From positions 1,116,001 to 1,180,000 of the forward strand of contig NZ_JAKZBV010000001.1 of NCBI RefSeq assembly GCF_022539255.1: a stretch of 64,000 bases of DNA. Reading direction: 5' to 3'. The notes under the pieces were generated by a model. That model saw only the letters and a list, made by a program, of their open reading frames with translations. It did not search any database and was not told where the DNA came from. Position numbers and translations under genes: made by a program. The first letter of the stretch is position 1; every line of letters begins with the position of its first letter. This stretch comes from Sinomonas terrae (GTDB lineage Bacteria > Actinomycetota > Actinomycetes > Actinomycetales > Micrococcaceae). Below are positions 8,518 through 17,799 of this stretch, piece after piece.

Positions 8518-10620
8518 ATGGAACAGGAGCCCTATGGGGCGCATCTGACCGATGGGGGAACGCGCTTTGCTGTGGCGACTGCGCCAGAGGCCGAGCGCGT
8601 AGAAGTCTGCCTGGTCACGGACGACGGCGGGCAGACGTGTGTGGACTTGGTGCGGCAGGGCGAGGCCGACGGCGCGATCCGCTGGGAGGGCGAAGTCGCC
8701 GGGGCCGGGGAAGGCCAGTTCTACGGCTACCGCGTGCACGGCCCGTGGGAGCCGGAGCAGGGACTTCGCTTCAATCCCGCGAAGCTACTCCTGGACCCTT
8801 ACACGCTCTCGGCCTCCGGGACGTTCACCGGCGAGCAGGAGCTGCACGGATACGTCTTCGGCGAGCCCGGGACGATGGACACCTCGGACTCACTTGGGCG
8901 TGCCATGCTCTCCGTCGTCTGCGACCACGGCGAGTACGACTGGGAAGGCGATCGGGCCCCGCGCCGCCCGTACCACGAGACCGTTGTGTACGAAGCCCAT
9001 GTCAAGGGGCTCACCCAGCTCCATCCTGAGGTTCCCGAGGAGCTCAGGGGGACGCTCCGCGGCGCGGCGCACCCCGCCGTCGTCGGCCATCTCGCCTCGC
9101 TTGGCGTCACGGCACTCGAGCTCATGCCCGTCCATCAGTTCATCGAGGATCCCATCCTCGTAGAGAAGGGCCTCTCGAACTACTGGGGCTACAACAGCAT
9201 CTGCTTCTTCGCGCCGCACAACGCCTACTCGTCCAGTGGCCACCACGGCCAGCAGATCGCCGAGTTCAAGGACCTCGTCAAGGCCTACCACCGCGCCGGG
9301 ATCGAGGTGATCCTCGACGTCGTCTACAACCACACGGCAGAGGGCAACCATCTCGGGCCGACGCTTTCGTTCCGAGGCATCGACAACGCGGCGTACTACC
9401 ACCTCGTGCCGGGCGACGAGTTCCACTACATGGACTACACCGGTACCGGGAACACGCTCAACGTCGGTCATCCTTTGACGCTTCGCCTCGTCGTTGACTC
9501 GCTGCGCTACTGGGTCACCGAGATGCACGTGGACGGCTTCCGGTTCGACCTCGCGGCATCGCTCGCGAGGGAAGCCGGCGAGGTGGACATGGTCTCGCCG
9601 TTCTTCGAACTCGTGGCCTCCGACCCGGTTCTCTCCCGGGTCAAGCTCATTGCGGAGCCATGGGACGTGGGCCCTGGCGGCTACCAGGTGGGCAACTTCC
9701 CGTCTCAATGGGTCGAGTGGAACGGCAAGTTCCGCGACTGCGTGCGGGACTTCTGGCGCGGTGAGCCGGGGAAGCTGCGGGAGCTGGCGACGCGGCTCTC
9801 GGGCTCCGCTGACCTCTATGAGGAGGAGGGGCGAAGGCCCTCTGCCTCCGTGAACTTCGTGACCATCCACGACGGCTTCACGCTCCGCGACCTCGTCTCG
9901 TACAACGCCAAGCACAACGAGGCGAACGGCGAGGACAACCGCGACGGGACCGACGACAACCGCTCGTGGAACTGCGGCGTCGAGGGGCCGAGCGATGACC
10001 CGCACATCCTCGAGCTTCGTGCTCGCCAGCAGCGAAACCTGCTCCTGACGCTCATGCTGGCGCAAGGGGTACCGATGCTCTCCCACGGAGACGAGCTCGG
10101 GCGCACCCAGGGCGGGAACAACAACGCCTATTGCCAGGATAACGAGACGACGTGGATCGACTGGGCGCACGCGGACGGGGAACTCGTCGACTTCGTGCGG
10201 CGCCTCGTGCGCCTTCGCCGTGAGCATCCGGTCTTCCGCCGCCGCAGCTTCTTCGATGGCACACCGGTTGCGCCTGCGGAGGGGGATCCGCTCCCCGACA
10301 TCGTCTGGCTGGACGCGGACGGAACCACCATGGGCAGCGACGACTGGGATGAAGACTGGGCGAAGTCGCTTGCGTTCTTCCTCAATGGCAATGCGGTTCC
10401 CGGAGCGAACGGGGCGGCCCGGGACTCGGATGTGCTCGTGATCCTGAATGCCGCGGACAACGACGTCGACTACCTCATTCCTGCCGGCCACTTTCCCGAC
10501 AAATGGACGACGGTCCTCACCACGTGTAGTTCGGGCCTGGTGGGGGAACGGACTGGTGCGGGGGAGCGCTTCGTCGTGCCTGCCCGCAGCGCTGTCGTGC
10601 TCGAGGCCGTAAGAGAGTGA
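8518..10620 (+). CDS. glgX: Glycogen debranching enzyme GlgX/TreX, first copy
   Basis: A 700-residue cytoplasmic GH13 enzyme that hydrolyses alpha-1,6 branch points in glycogen and releases maltodextrins. Residues about 5-130 are an N-terminal CBM48/isoamylase domain (QFYGYRVHGPWEPEQGLRFN, then KLLLDPYT). The GH13 barrel follows, with ILDVVYNHTAEGNH, nucleophile Asp344 in GFRFDLA, acid/base Glu380 in IAEPWDVG and the third acid Asp452 in IHDGFTL, so the active site is complete. The trehalose-operon context (second glgX, treY, treZ) suggests that it feeds trehalose synthesis. The ATG at 8518 is supported by a TAGTGT hexamer at -12. It ends about 100 bases before its paralogue at 10722; the two share long identical stretches but differ in the C-terminal part. 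Confidence 0.93.
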   Translation: MEQEPYGAHLTDGGTRFAVATAPEAERVEVCLVTDDGGQTCVDLVRQGEADGAIRWEGEVAGAGEGQFYGYRVHGPWEPEQGLRFNPAKLLLDPYTLSASGTFTGEQELHGYVFGEPGTMDTSDSLGRAMLSVVCDHGEYDWEGDRAPRRPYHETVVYEAHVKGLTQLHPEVPEELRGTLRGAAHPAVVGHLASLGVTALELMPVHQFIEDPILVEKGLSNYWGYNSICFFAPHNAYSSSGHHGQQIAEFKDLVKAYHRAGIEVILDVVYNHTAEGNHLGPTLSFRGIDNAAYYHLVPGDEFHYMDYTGTGNTLNVGHPLTLRLVVDSLRYWVTEMHVDGFRFDLAASLAREAGEVDMVSPFFELVASDPVLSRVKLIAEPWDVGPGGYQVGNFPSQWVEWNGKFRDCVRDFWRGEPGKLRELATRLSGSADLYEEEGRRPSASVNFVTIHDGFTLRDLVSYNAKHNEANGEDNRDGTDDNRSWNCGVEGPSDDPHILELRARQQRNLLLTLMLAQGVPMLSHGDELGRTQGGNNNAYCQDNETTWIDWAHADGELVDFVRRLVRLRREHPVFRRRSFFDGTPVAPAEGDPLPDIVWLDADGTTMGSDDWDEDWAKSLAFFLNGNAVPGANGAARDSDVLVILNAADNDVDYLIPAGHFPDKWTTVLTTCSSGLVGERTGAGERFVVPARSAVVLEAVRE

Positions 10621-10721
10621 AGGGCTGAGGCGCGGCGGAAAGAGAACGACGGCGTCACCCCCCCATCGCTATGATGCGAGGCACCGGGTCCGGCGTGACC
10701 CACCACTGATAGAGGAGCTAC

Positions 10722-13109
10722 ATGGAGATCTGGCCCGGCACCCCATACCCCTTGGGTGCGACGTTCGACGGAACCGGGACGAACTTTGCCCTGTTCAGCG
10801 AGGCCGCGAGCAAGGTGGAGCTGTGCCTCTTCGACGCGGATCGGAATGAGAAGCGGGTCGAGCTCAACGAGGTGGACGGCTTCGTGTGGCACTGCTACCT
10901 CCCGGACATTCAGCCCGGGCAGCTCTACGGCTATCGGGTACACGGCGAGTACGACCCGAGCAAGGGGCTTCGCTGCAACCCGAACAAGCTCCTCCTCGAT
11001 CCGTATGCCAAGGCAGTCCACGGGCAGCCCGAGTGGTCCCAGCCGCTGTTCTCGTACAACTTCGGCGATCCGTCGAGCCGCAATGACGAGGACTCGGCGC
11101 CTTACATGATGCTCGGCGTCGTGACCAACCCGTTCTTCGACTGGGGTCCGGACGCGCAGTTGCGCATCCCGTACCACGAGACGGTCATCTACGAGGCCCA
11201 CGTCAAGGGGCTCACCGAGCTGCATCCCGAGGTTCCCGAGAACCAGCGGGGAACCTATGCGGGCGTGGCGCACCCCGCCGTCGTCGCCCATCTGAAGAAG
11301 CTCGGGGTGACCGCCCTCGAGCTCATGCCCGTGCACCAGTTCGTGGACGACAGCACCCTGCAGGAAAAGGGCCTGCACAACTACTGGGGCTACAACACAA
11401 TCGGGTTCTTCGCCCCGCACGCCGGATACAGCTCTGCCGGCGACCTCGGCACCCAGGTGCAGGAGTTCAAGGCGATGGTCCGCGCTCTCCATGAGGCGGA
11501 CATCGAGGTGATCCTGGACGTCGTGTACAACCACACGGCCGAGGGCAACCATATGGGCCCGACGCTCTCCCTCAAAGGCATCGACAACGCGCGCTACTAC
11601 CGGCTCGTCGAGGATGACCCGCAGTACTACATGGACTACACGGGCACGGGCAATTCCCTCAACGCCCGGCAACCCCACTCCCTGCAACTGCTCATGGACT
11701 CGCTCCGCTACTGGGTAACCGAGATGCACGTCGACGGCTTCCGCTTCGACCTCGCCTCGACACTCGCCCGGGAGTTCTACGACGTCGACCGCCTCTCGAG
11801 CTTCTTCGAACTCATCCAGCAGGATCCCGTCGTCTCGCAGGTGAAGCTGATCGCCGAGCCGTGGGACGTCGGGCCAGGCGGCTACCAGGTGGGCAACTTC
11901 CCGCCGCAATGGTCGGAGTGGAACGGCAAGTACCGCGACACGGTGCGCGACTTCTGGCGAGGCGAGCCAGCCACGCTCGGGGAATTCGCTTCGCGGCTCA
12001 CCGGCTCTGCCGACCTCTACGAGCGGGATGGACGCCGCCCAGTCGCCTCCATCAACTTCGTGACCGCCCACGACGGCTTCACGCTGCGGGACCTCGTCTC
12101 CTACAACGAGAAGCACAACGAGGCCAACGGCGAGGACAACAACGACGGCGAGTCCCACAACCGTTCGTGGAACTGCGGTGCCGAGGGGCCCACCAAGGAT
12201 GAGAAGGTCCTCGAGCTGCGCGCACGCCAGCAGCGGAACTTCCTTGCCACGATGTTCCTTTCGCAGGGTGTGCCGATGATCTGCCACGGTGACGAGCTCG
12301 GGCGGACTCAGCACGGCAACAACAACGCCTACTGCCAGGACTCCGAACTCACCTGGATCAACTGGGAGGCCACGGACCGGCCGCTCGTCGAGTTCACCGC
12401 GGCTGTTGCACGCCTGAGGGCGGAGCACCCGACGTTCCGCCGCAGCAAGTTCTTCGTCGGCAAGCCCGTCCGGCGCGAAGAAGGCGACCGGCTTCCGGAC
12501 ATCGTGTGGCTCAGGCCTGACGGCGAGACCATGGTGCCCGAGGACTGGGACACCCCCTTCGGCCGATCGGTTGCCGTGTTCCTCAACGGCAACGGCATCA
12601 ACGGCGTGGACCGACGGGGTCAAGCGATCACCGACGCCCATTTCCTCCTTTACTTCAATGCGCACGACGGCGAAGTGAGCTTCCGCATTCCGTCCCGGAA
12701 GTACGCGCCTGGGTGGGACGTCCTCATCGACACGTCAGGGGCGCTGCCACACGGCAAGGAAGTGCTCGCGGGTACCGAGATCGGGATCGCAGCCAAGAGC
12801 CTTGCCGTGCTGCGGGCCCACGAGCCCGCCCCGGCCGAGGCGGATCATTCCGTCGCGGCGTCGCTCGCAGCACTCGCCGAGAGTGAGGGGCGCGCGCCGG
12901 AGGCGCCCGTCGAGGAGGAGACGCCCGTCGAGGAGGCGGCTCCGGCTGAGGCGGATGTGGAGACGCCCGTCGAGGAGGCGGCTCCGGCTGAGGCGGATGT
13001 GGAGACGCCCGTCGAGGAGGCGGCTCCGGCTGAGGCGGCGGACCAAGCGGCGCCGGACTCCTCCAAGACGAAACGATCCGAGTCCGGCCCGCGGAGGGGC
13101 AAGGACTGA
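10722..13109 (+). CDS. glgX: Glycogen debranching enzyme GlgX/TreX, second copy with acidic repeat tail
   Basis: A 795-residue GH13 debranching enzyme, about 90 residues longer than usual. The CBM48 domain (QLYGYRVHGEYDPSKGLRCN) and barrel are complete, with nucleophile Asp343 (FRFDLAS), Glu379 (AEPWDVG) and Asp451 (AHDGFTL). After the catalytic and beta-sandwich domains end near residue 705, the tail is rich in Ala, Glu and Pro and carries nearly three copies of a 14-residue repeat (core EEAAPAEADVETPV), then a basic end (KTKRSESGPRRGKD). The tail looks disordered and is absent from the first copy. A GAGGA-type ribosome site precedes the ATG. The stop is two bases before treY, so this copy is the more likely TreX partner of TreY/TreZ. 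Confidence 0.93.
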   Translation: MEIWPGTPYPLGATFDGTGTNFALFSEAASKVELCLFDADRNEKRVELNEVDGFVWHCYLPDIQPGQLYGYRVHGEYDPSKGLRCNPNKLLLDPYAKAVHGQPEWSQPLFSYNFGDPSSRNDEDSAPYMMLGVVTNPFFDWGPDAQLRIPYHETVIYEAHVKGLTELHPEVPENQRGTYAGVAHPAVVAHLKKLGVTALELMPVHQFVDDSTLQEKGLHNYWGYNTIGFFAPHAGYSSAGDLGTQVQEFKAMVRALHEADIEVILDVVYNHTAEGNHMGPTLSLKGIDNARYYRLVEDDPQYYMDYTGTGNSLNARQPHSLQLLMDSLRYWVTEMHVDGFRFDLASTLAREFYDVDRLSSFFELIQQDPVVSQVKLIAEPWDVGPGGYQVGNFPPQWSEWNGKYRDTVRDFWRGEPATLGEFASRLTGSADLYERDGRRPVASINFVTAHDGFTLRDLVSYNEKHNEANGEDNNDGESHNRSWNCGAEGPTKDEKVLELRARQQRNFLATMFLSQGVPMICHGDELGRTQHGNNNAYCQDSELTWINWEATDRPLVEFTAAVARLRAEHPTFRRSKFFVGKPVRREEGDRLPDIVWLRPDGETMVPEDWDTPFGRSVAVFLNGNGINGVDRRGQAITDAHFLLYFNAHDGEVSFRIPSRKYAPGWDVLIDTSGALPHGKEVLAGTEIGIAAKSLAVLRAHEPAPAEADHSVAASLAALAESEGRAPEAPVEEETPVEEAAPAEADVETPVEEAAPAEADVETPVEEAAPAEAADQAAPDSSKTKRSESGPRRGKD
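12918..13037 (+). repeat. 42-bp in-frame tandem repeat in the glgX tail
   Basis: Two full copies (12918-12959 and 12960-13001) and one nearly full copy of a 42-base unit encode the repeated acidic EEAAPAEADVETPV block. Because 42 is a multiple of three, slippage changes tail length without breaking the frame. Confidence 0.85.
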
Positions 13110-13110
13110 C

Positions 13111-15525
13111 ATGCGGTATCCCACGTCAACGTATCGACTGCAGATCCGCCCGGGCTTCACGCTCGACGACGCCGCACGCCTCGTGCCGTACCTGCACAGG
13201 CTGGGCGCTGGCTGGGTCTACCTTTCCCCGATCCTCACGGCGGTCCGCGGATCCGAGCACGGCTACGATGTCGCCGATCCGACGCGGGTGGACCCCGAAA
13301 GGGGTGGCGAGGACGGGCTGGCGCGGCTTGCCGCTGCTGCGCACGAGGCCGGCATGGGCGTTCTGGTGGACATCGTGCCGAACCACCTCGGCGTCGATGT
13401 ACCCGAACAGAACCCGTGGTGGTGGTCGCTTCTCCGGGAAGGGCGGGACTCGCGTTTCGCCGAAGCGTTCGACGTCGACTGGGCGGCAGGGGATGGGAAG
13501 ATCCTCCTTCCGCTGCTCGGCTCGGAGGCGGACCTTGACGGTCTCCGTCTCGAGGGGGATCGCCTGTACCTAGGCGAGATGCCGCTCCCGGTCGCGGAAG
13601 GCAGCGCCAGCCCTGACGACAGCCCGCGGGACGTCGCGGGCCGCCAGCACTACGAGCTCATTCCGTGGCGTGAGGCCGACACCCGGCTCAACTACCGGCG
13701 GTTCTTCACCGTCACTAGCCTCGCAGGGGTTCGCGTCGAGGTTCCATGGGTCTTCCACGCGGCCCATGCCGAGGTACGTCGCTGGTTCGACGAGGGGTTG
13801 GCCGATGGGCTCCGGATCGACCACCCGGATGGGCTCGCGGACCCGATCGAGTATCTCGGGCGGCTTCGCGAGCTGACCCGCAACTCGTACACCGTGATCG
13901 AGAAGATCCTCGAGGCAGACGAGCGACTTCCGTCGGAGTTCCCCTGCGAAGGCACGACGGGCTATGACGCGCTCGGTCTCATCGACCGCCTCTTCATCGA
14001 CACGGCTGGCGAGGCGCGGCTCAACGAGGTGGAGGCGACCCTTCGTCGTCGTTCGCCCCGTCCTGCAGGATCGCCCGGCTCTGCAGGATCGGGTGAGGAA
14101 GCCGGCGGGGGCGTCGATGTGGAGGCCGTGGAGCGCACCGCCAAGCGGATGATCACCTCCGGGCCGCTCCGCGCGGAGATCCTTCGGCTCGCACGCCTCG
14201 TTCCCGCCGCGGCAGACGCCCACAACCTGACGGAGGCCGGCGCGCTTCCGCGTCCGTTCGCCTCAGAGGACGACGTTGCCGACGCGCTCGCCGAGATCGC
14301 GGTCGCTTTTCCGGTCTACCGCACGTATTTCCCGCATGTTCCCGGCGAGGCCGAGCTTGTGGACCAGACGTGCCGTCAAGCCGCTGGCGAGCGCCCTGAT
14401 CTTGCGGAGACAATCATGGCTCTCGCACCGCTCCTGACGGATCCAGCCACGGAACTCTGCGTCCGGTTCCAGCAGACCACCGGGATGATCATGGCCAAGG
14501 GCGTCGAGGACACGGCGTTCTACCGGCTTTCGCGGCTCGGGACGCTGACCGAGGTGGGGACCGATCCGGGACGCTTCTCGATCGGCCTCGATGAGTTCCA
14601 CGCGCGGATGAGCGAGAGGGAGGCATCGATCCCGCACTCGATGACCGCCCTCACGACCCACGACACCAAGCGCAGCGAGGACGCACGGGCCCGCATTTCG
14701 GTCCTTGCCGAGATGGCAGACGAGTGGGCGCAGCTGCTCCCACGCCTCCTCGAACGCGCAGAGCTTCCCGACGGCTCGCTCGCGAATCTCGTGTGGCAGG
14801 CCATTGTGGGCGCCTGGCCAGCGGACGCCGAACGGCTCACGGGCTACGCGCTCAAGGCAGCCCGCGAAGGGGCGTTGGACACGACTTGGACCGAGCCGAA
14901 CGCCGATTTCGAAGACAAGCTCGAGGCACTCGTCCACTCGGCTGTGTCGGACCCCGAAACACGGAGCCTCGTCGAGGACTTCGTCGCAAGGATCAAACCG
15001 TACGGCGCGTCCAACGCGCTCTCCGCCAAGCTTGTGCAGCTCGCAGGCCCCGGCGTTCCCGACGTCTACCAAGGCACCGAGTTCTGGGACCGCTCCCTCA
15101 CGGATCCCGACAATCGGAGGCCAGTGGACTTCGAGGCTCGGGATGCCGCGCTGTCGGCACTCGACGTCGGTTCGCTGGTCCCGCTCCCGACTGCGGAGGA
15201 AGCCAAGCTCCTCGTCGTCTCTCGGGCACTCCGGCTCAGGCGCGACCGGCCCGAGCTCTTCGAGGGCTACGTGCCGCTCAAGGCGAATGGGCCGGCCGCC
15301 GCACATTTGGTGGGCTTCAGACGCGGAGTGCGCGGCGCCGTCGTCCTCGCCACCCGGCTTCCCGCCGGGCTAGAGCGGCGCGGTGGGTGGGGCGACACCT
15401 CCGTCGTCCTCCCGCGGCCCACCCTCAACGCCTTCACAGGCGCCGTCCACGAGGCGGGGCAGCTGCCCCTTGCAAAGGTGCTCGCAGAGCTTCCCGTCGC
15501 CTTGCTCGTCCCGGAGGAGAAGTGA
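13111..15525 (+). CDS. treY: Malto-oligosyltrehalose synthase TreY
   Basis: This enzyme converts the reducing-end alpha-1,4 link of a maltodextrin to an alpha,alpha-1,1 link, giving maltooligosyl trehalose. The 804-residue protein starts with TSTYRLQIRPGFTLDDAA and YLSPILTAVRGSEHGYDV, which are diagnostic of TreY. Catalytic residues are visible: Asp237 in DGLRIDHPDGL, Glu264 in TVIEKILE and Asp518 in THDTKRSED. The frame is open upstream into glgX, but the ATG at 13111, two bases after the glgX stop, gives the family N terminus. The treZ start overlaps its stop. A short Gly/Ser/Arg-rich insert near residues 309-335 (RRRSPRPAGSPGSAGSGEE) is probably a loop. Together with GlgX and TreZ it completes the TreXYZ route to trehalose. 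Confidence 0.95.
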   Translation: MRYPTSTYRLQIRPGFTLDDAARLVPYLHRLGAGWVYLSPILTAVRGSEHGYDVADPTRVDPERGGEDGLARLAAAAHEAGMGVLVDIVPNHLGVDVPEQNPWWWSLLREGRDSRFAEAFDVDWAAGDGKILLPLLGSEADLDGLRLEGDRLYLGEMPLPVAEGSASPDDSPRDVAGRQHYELIPWREADTRLNYRRFFTVTSLAGVRVEVPWVFHAAHAEVRRWFDEGLADGLRIDHPDGLADPIEYLGRLRELTRNSYTVIEKILEADERLPSEFPCEGTTGYDALGLIDRLFIDTAGEARLNEVEATLRRRSPRPAGSPGSAGSGEEAGGGVDVEAVERTAKRMITSGPLRAEILRLARLVPAAADAHNLTEAGALPRPFASEDDVADALAEIAVAFPVYRTYFPHVPGEAELVDQTCRQAAGERPDLAETIMALAPLLTDPATELCVRFQQTTGMIMAKGVEDTAFYRLSRLGTLTEVGTDPGRFSIGLDEFHARMSEREASIPHSMTALTTHDTKRSEDARARISVLAEMADEWAQLLPRLLERAELPDGSLANLVWQAIVGAWPADAERLTGYALKAAREGALDTTWTEPNADFEDKLEALVHSAVSDPETRSLVEDFVARIKPYGASNALSAKLVQLAGPGVPDVYQGTEFWDRSLTDPDNRRPVDFEARDAALSALDVGSLVPLPTAEEAKLLVVSRALRLRRDRPELFEGYVPLKANGPAAAHLVGFRRGVRGAVVLATRLPAGLERRGGWGDTSVVLPRPTLNAFTGAVHEAGQLPLAKVLAELPVALLVPEEK

Positions 15526-17327
15526 TGACCGAACAGGTGCAGACTGCCGGCCGTACCGCACACGAGCCGGGGGACGTGTGGGCGCCGGCGGCGAAAGAGG
15601 TTGAACTCGTCCTCGGGGCCGAGAAGCTCGGTCTCGTCGAGCAGGACGGCGGATGGCGGACCGTCCCCGAGGCCGAGCGGGCCCGCGTGCGCGCGGCGCT
15701 GGCGGGAGGGGAGCGGTACGGCTATGTCGTCGACGGCGAAGGGCCCTTCCCTGATCCTCGCTCCCTCCGACAGCCCGAGGGGGTGCACCAGCTCTCGGCT
15801 GGCTTCGACCCGTCCTCGCACCGCTGGTCCGACGACGGCTGGACCGGCCGGGAACTCGCAGGTTCGGTTGTCTACGAGCTCCACATCGGGACCTTCACGC
15901 CGGAGGGGACCCTGGACGCAGCCGCCGAGCGGCTCCCGTACCTCGCCGATCTGGGCATCGGCTTCGTAGAGCTCCTGCCCGTCAACGCGTTCAACGGGCC
16001 CCACAACTGGGGTTACGACGGTGTCCTCTGGTCAGCCGTCCACGAGGGCTATGGGGGGCCGGCGGCCTATGAGCGCTTCGTCGACGCCGCGCACTCGCAC
16101 GGCATGGGAGTCATCCAGGACGTCGTCTACAACCACCTAGGACCAAGCGGCAACTACCTCCCGAAGTTCGGCCCGTATCTGCTCGAGGGCGGAGCAACCG
16201 TCTGGGGTGACTCGGTCAACTTGGACGGGCCGAATTCGGACGAGGTCCGTGCCTTCATCCTCGACAATGCCCGGCTTTGGCTCGAGGACTACCGAGTGGA
16301 CGGCCTACGCCTCGACGCGGTTCACGCGTTCGTCGACCGGCGCGCAGTTCACCTCCTCGAGGATCTTGCCGTGCTTGCGGATGAGGTCGAGAAGCGGACG
16401 GGTCGCGCCAAGGTGCTCATCGCGGAATCGGACCTCAACGACCCCCGCATCATCTCGCCGCAAGACCGTGGCGGCTACGGGGTGCATGGACAGTGGAGCG
16501 ATGACTATCACCACGCGGTGCACGTCGCCCTGACGGGTGAAGCGGAGGGGTATTACTCGGATTTCGCGGACCCTGAAGCGCTTGCGAAGGTTCTCCGGGG
16601 CGGCTTCTACCACGACGGCACCTATTCGAGCTTCCGAGAACGCCGCCATGGCAGGCCCATCGATGCCGATCTCGTGACACCCAGCCAGCTGGTGGTGTGC
16701 AGCCAGAACCATGACCAAGTGGGCAACCGGGCCGCCGGTGATCGCCCGAGCGCGTCGCTCGGCTACGATCAGCTCGCCGTCGCGGCGACCCTCGTGCTGG
16801 CCTCGCCGTTCACCCCGATGCTCTTCATGGGGGAGGAGTATGGGGCACGCACGCCGTGGCAGTTCTTCACTTCCCATCCTGAGCCCGAGCTCGCCCGCGC
16901 GACTGCGGAAGGCAGGCTCAAGGAGTTCGAGAAGATGGGTTGGGATTCCTCCCTCGTCCCAGACCCCCAGGACCCCGAGACCCGCAGCCGCTCCATCCTT
17001 GACTGGAGCGAGGCAGAGACGGACGACGGCGCGCGCCTCCTTGCGCTGTACCGACGCCTCATCCACGCGCGGCACGAGCTCCCCGGCCTGTGGTCCGGGC
17101 GCTTCGACGAGACTGAGGTCGCGACGGGCGCTGACGGCGGGAGCAGGTGGATCGCTTGGAACCGGCCGGGCGCGGCTGTTGCCGTCAACCTCGGCCCGGG
17201 TTCGGCCAAGGTGCGCCTTCCTGGCGCGGGTGGAAGGCGCGTGGTGATCTCGACCGACGAGGCGATTCGCATGGACGGCGACCTCATCGCCTTCCCCGGT
17301 CCTGGCGCCGTCGTCCTCGGGGATTAG
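15525..17327 (+). CDS. treZ: Malto-oligosyltrehalose trehalohydrolase TreZ
   Basis: This enzyme cleaves maltooligosyl trehalose to free trehalose plus a shortened maltodextrin. The 600-residue GH13 protein has an N-terminal sandwich domain (VWAPAAKEVELVL, YGYVVDGEGPFPDPRS), the TreZ signature ELHIGTFTPEGT, and catalytic residues Asp264 (GLRLDAVHAF), Glu301 (IAESDLND) and Asp397 (NHDQVGNR). It is slightly longer than many TreZ proteins but complete. The ATG at 15525 overlaps the treY stop by one base (TGATG), so translation is coupled. It is the last gene of the trehalose operon and is followed within 30 bases by a 16-bp hairpin terminator. Confidence 0.95.
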   Translation: MTEQVQTAGRTAHEPGDVWAPAAKEVELVLGAEKLGLVEQDGGWRTVPEAERARVRAALAGGERYGYVVDGEGPFPDPRSLRQPEGVHQLSAGFDPSSHRWSDDGWTGRELAGSVVYELHIGTFTPEGTLDAAAERLPYLADLGIGFVELLPVNAFNGPHNWGYDGVLWSAVHEGYGGPAAYERFVDAAHSHGMGVIQDVVYNHLGPSGNYLPKFGPYLLEGGATVWGDSVNLDGPNSDEVRAFILDNARLWLEDYRVDGLRLDAVHAFVDRRAVHLLEDLAVLADEVEKRTGRAKVLIAESDLNDPRIISPQDRGGYGVHGQWSDDYHHAVHVALTGEAEGYYSDFADPEALAKVLRGGFYHDGTYSSFRERRHGRPIDADLVTPSQLVVCSQNHDQVGNRAAGDRPSASLGYDQLAVAATLVLASPFTPMLFMGEEYGARTPWQFFTSHPEPELARATAEGRLKEFEKMGWDSSLVPDPQDPETRSRSILDWSEAETDDGARLLALYRRLIHARHELPGLWSGRFDETEVATGADGGSRWIAWNRPGAAVAVNLGPGSAKVRLPGAGGRRVVISTDEAIRMDGDLIAFPGPGAVVLGD

Positions 17328-17353
17328 GCAGCCGCGAGCTCCTCGCGACACGA

Positions 17354-17388
17354 AGAGGCCCCGTCCGGCGCTGCCGGACGGGGCCTCT
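17354..17388. terminator. Strong bidirectional hairpin after treZ
   Basis: A 16-bp perfect G/C-rich stem (17354-17369 with 17373-17388) closes a three-base loop (GCT). It lies between the convergent treZ and the GlsB-like gene and can serve both. Confidence 0.85.
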
Positions 17389-17401
17389 CGCTGGTGAGGG
17401 A

Positions 17402-17668
17402 CTAAGCCCTGCGGCGGTGCACGATGGCACCCCAGATGAGGAGGACGATGATGGACCCGACGATGGCAGTGACCCAGGTGCGGATCTCAAAGAAGGTGCC
17501 GATCGTATTGAAACCGAAGATCAGGCCACCAATGAAGCCTCCCAGCCAAGCGCCGATGACGCCCAAGATGAGAGTGGCAATCCAGCCGCCGCCCTGACGG
17601 CCAGGGAGGATGGCCTTCGCAATCGCCCCGGCGATCAGACCGAGGATCAGAAATCCGATGAACCCCAC
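17402..17668 (-). CDS. GlsB/YeaQ/YmgE-family small membrane protein
   Basis: An 88-residue protein made almost entirely of three hydrophobic segments: FIGFLILGLIAGAIAKAILPG, WIATLILGVIGAWLGGFIGG and AIVGSIIVLLIWGAIV. The LIAGAIAKAILPGRQGG motif and the glycine-rich second helix are typical of the transglycosylase-associated (GlsB/YeaQ) family, which is linked to general stress in Gram-positive bacteria but has no proven biochemical role. The frame is open upstream; the GTG at 17668 was chosen because AAAGGAG sits six bases before it and the protein then starts directly with the first helix. It shares a terminator with treZ. Confidence 0.85.
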   Translation of the reverse strand: MGFIGFLILGLIAGAIAKAILPGRQGGGWIATLILGVIGAWLGGFIGGLIFGFNTIGTFFEIRTWVTAIVGSIIVLLIWGAIVHRRRA

Positions 17669-17785
17669 GTTATTCTCCTTTGCTGGTGCGATCCCGTAGA
17701 GAACTACGTATTTCCCCGATCCAGTTGTTCTAACACGCAACTACGTGCGCGTCACCGTTGTCCTCGAGACGATGCTGAATCTTTA

Positions 17786-17791
17786 TAGGAT
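17786..17791 (+). promoter_or_regulatory. Putative -10 (TAGGAT) of the aldo/keto reductase gene
   Basis: TAGGAT lies at -14 to -9 relative to the GTG at 17800, giving at most a two-base leader. No Shine-Dalgarno sequence is present. Confidence 0.4.
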
Positions 17792-17799
17792 GGTGCGCT

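Noticed and set aside
10470..12665. A 731-residue minus-strand open frame over the second debranching enzyme
   Set aside because: The same antisense effect: the plus-strand frame has a complete GH13 active site and the minus frame shows only low-complexity Val/Glu/Arg runs.
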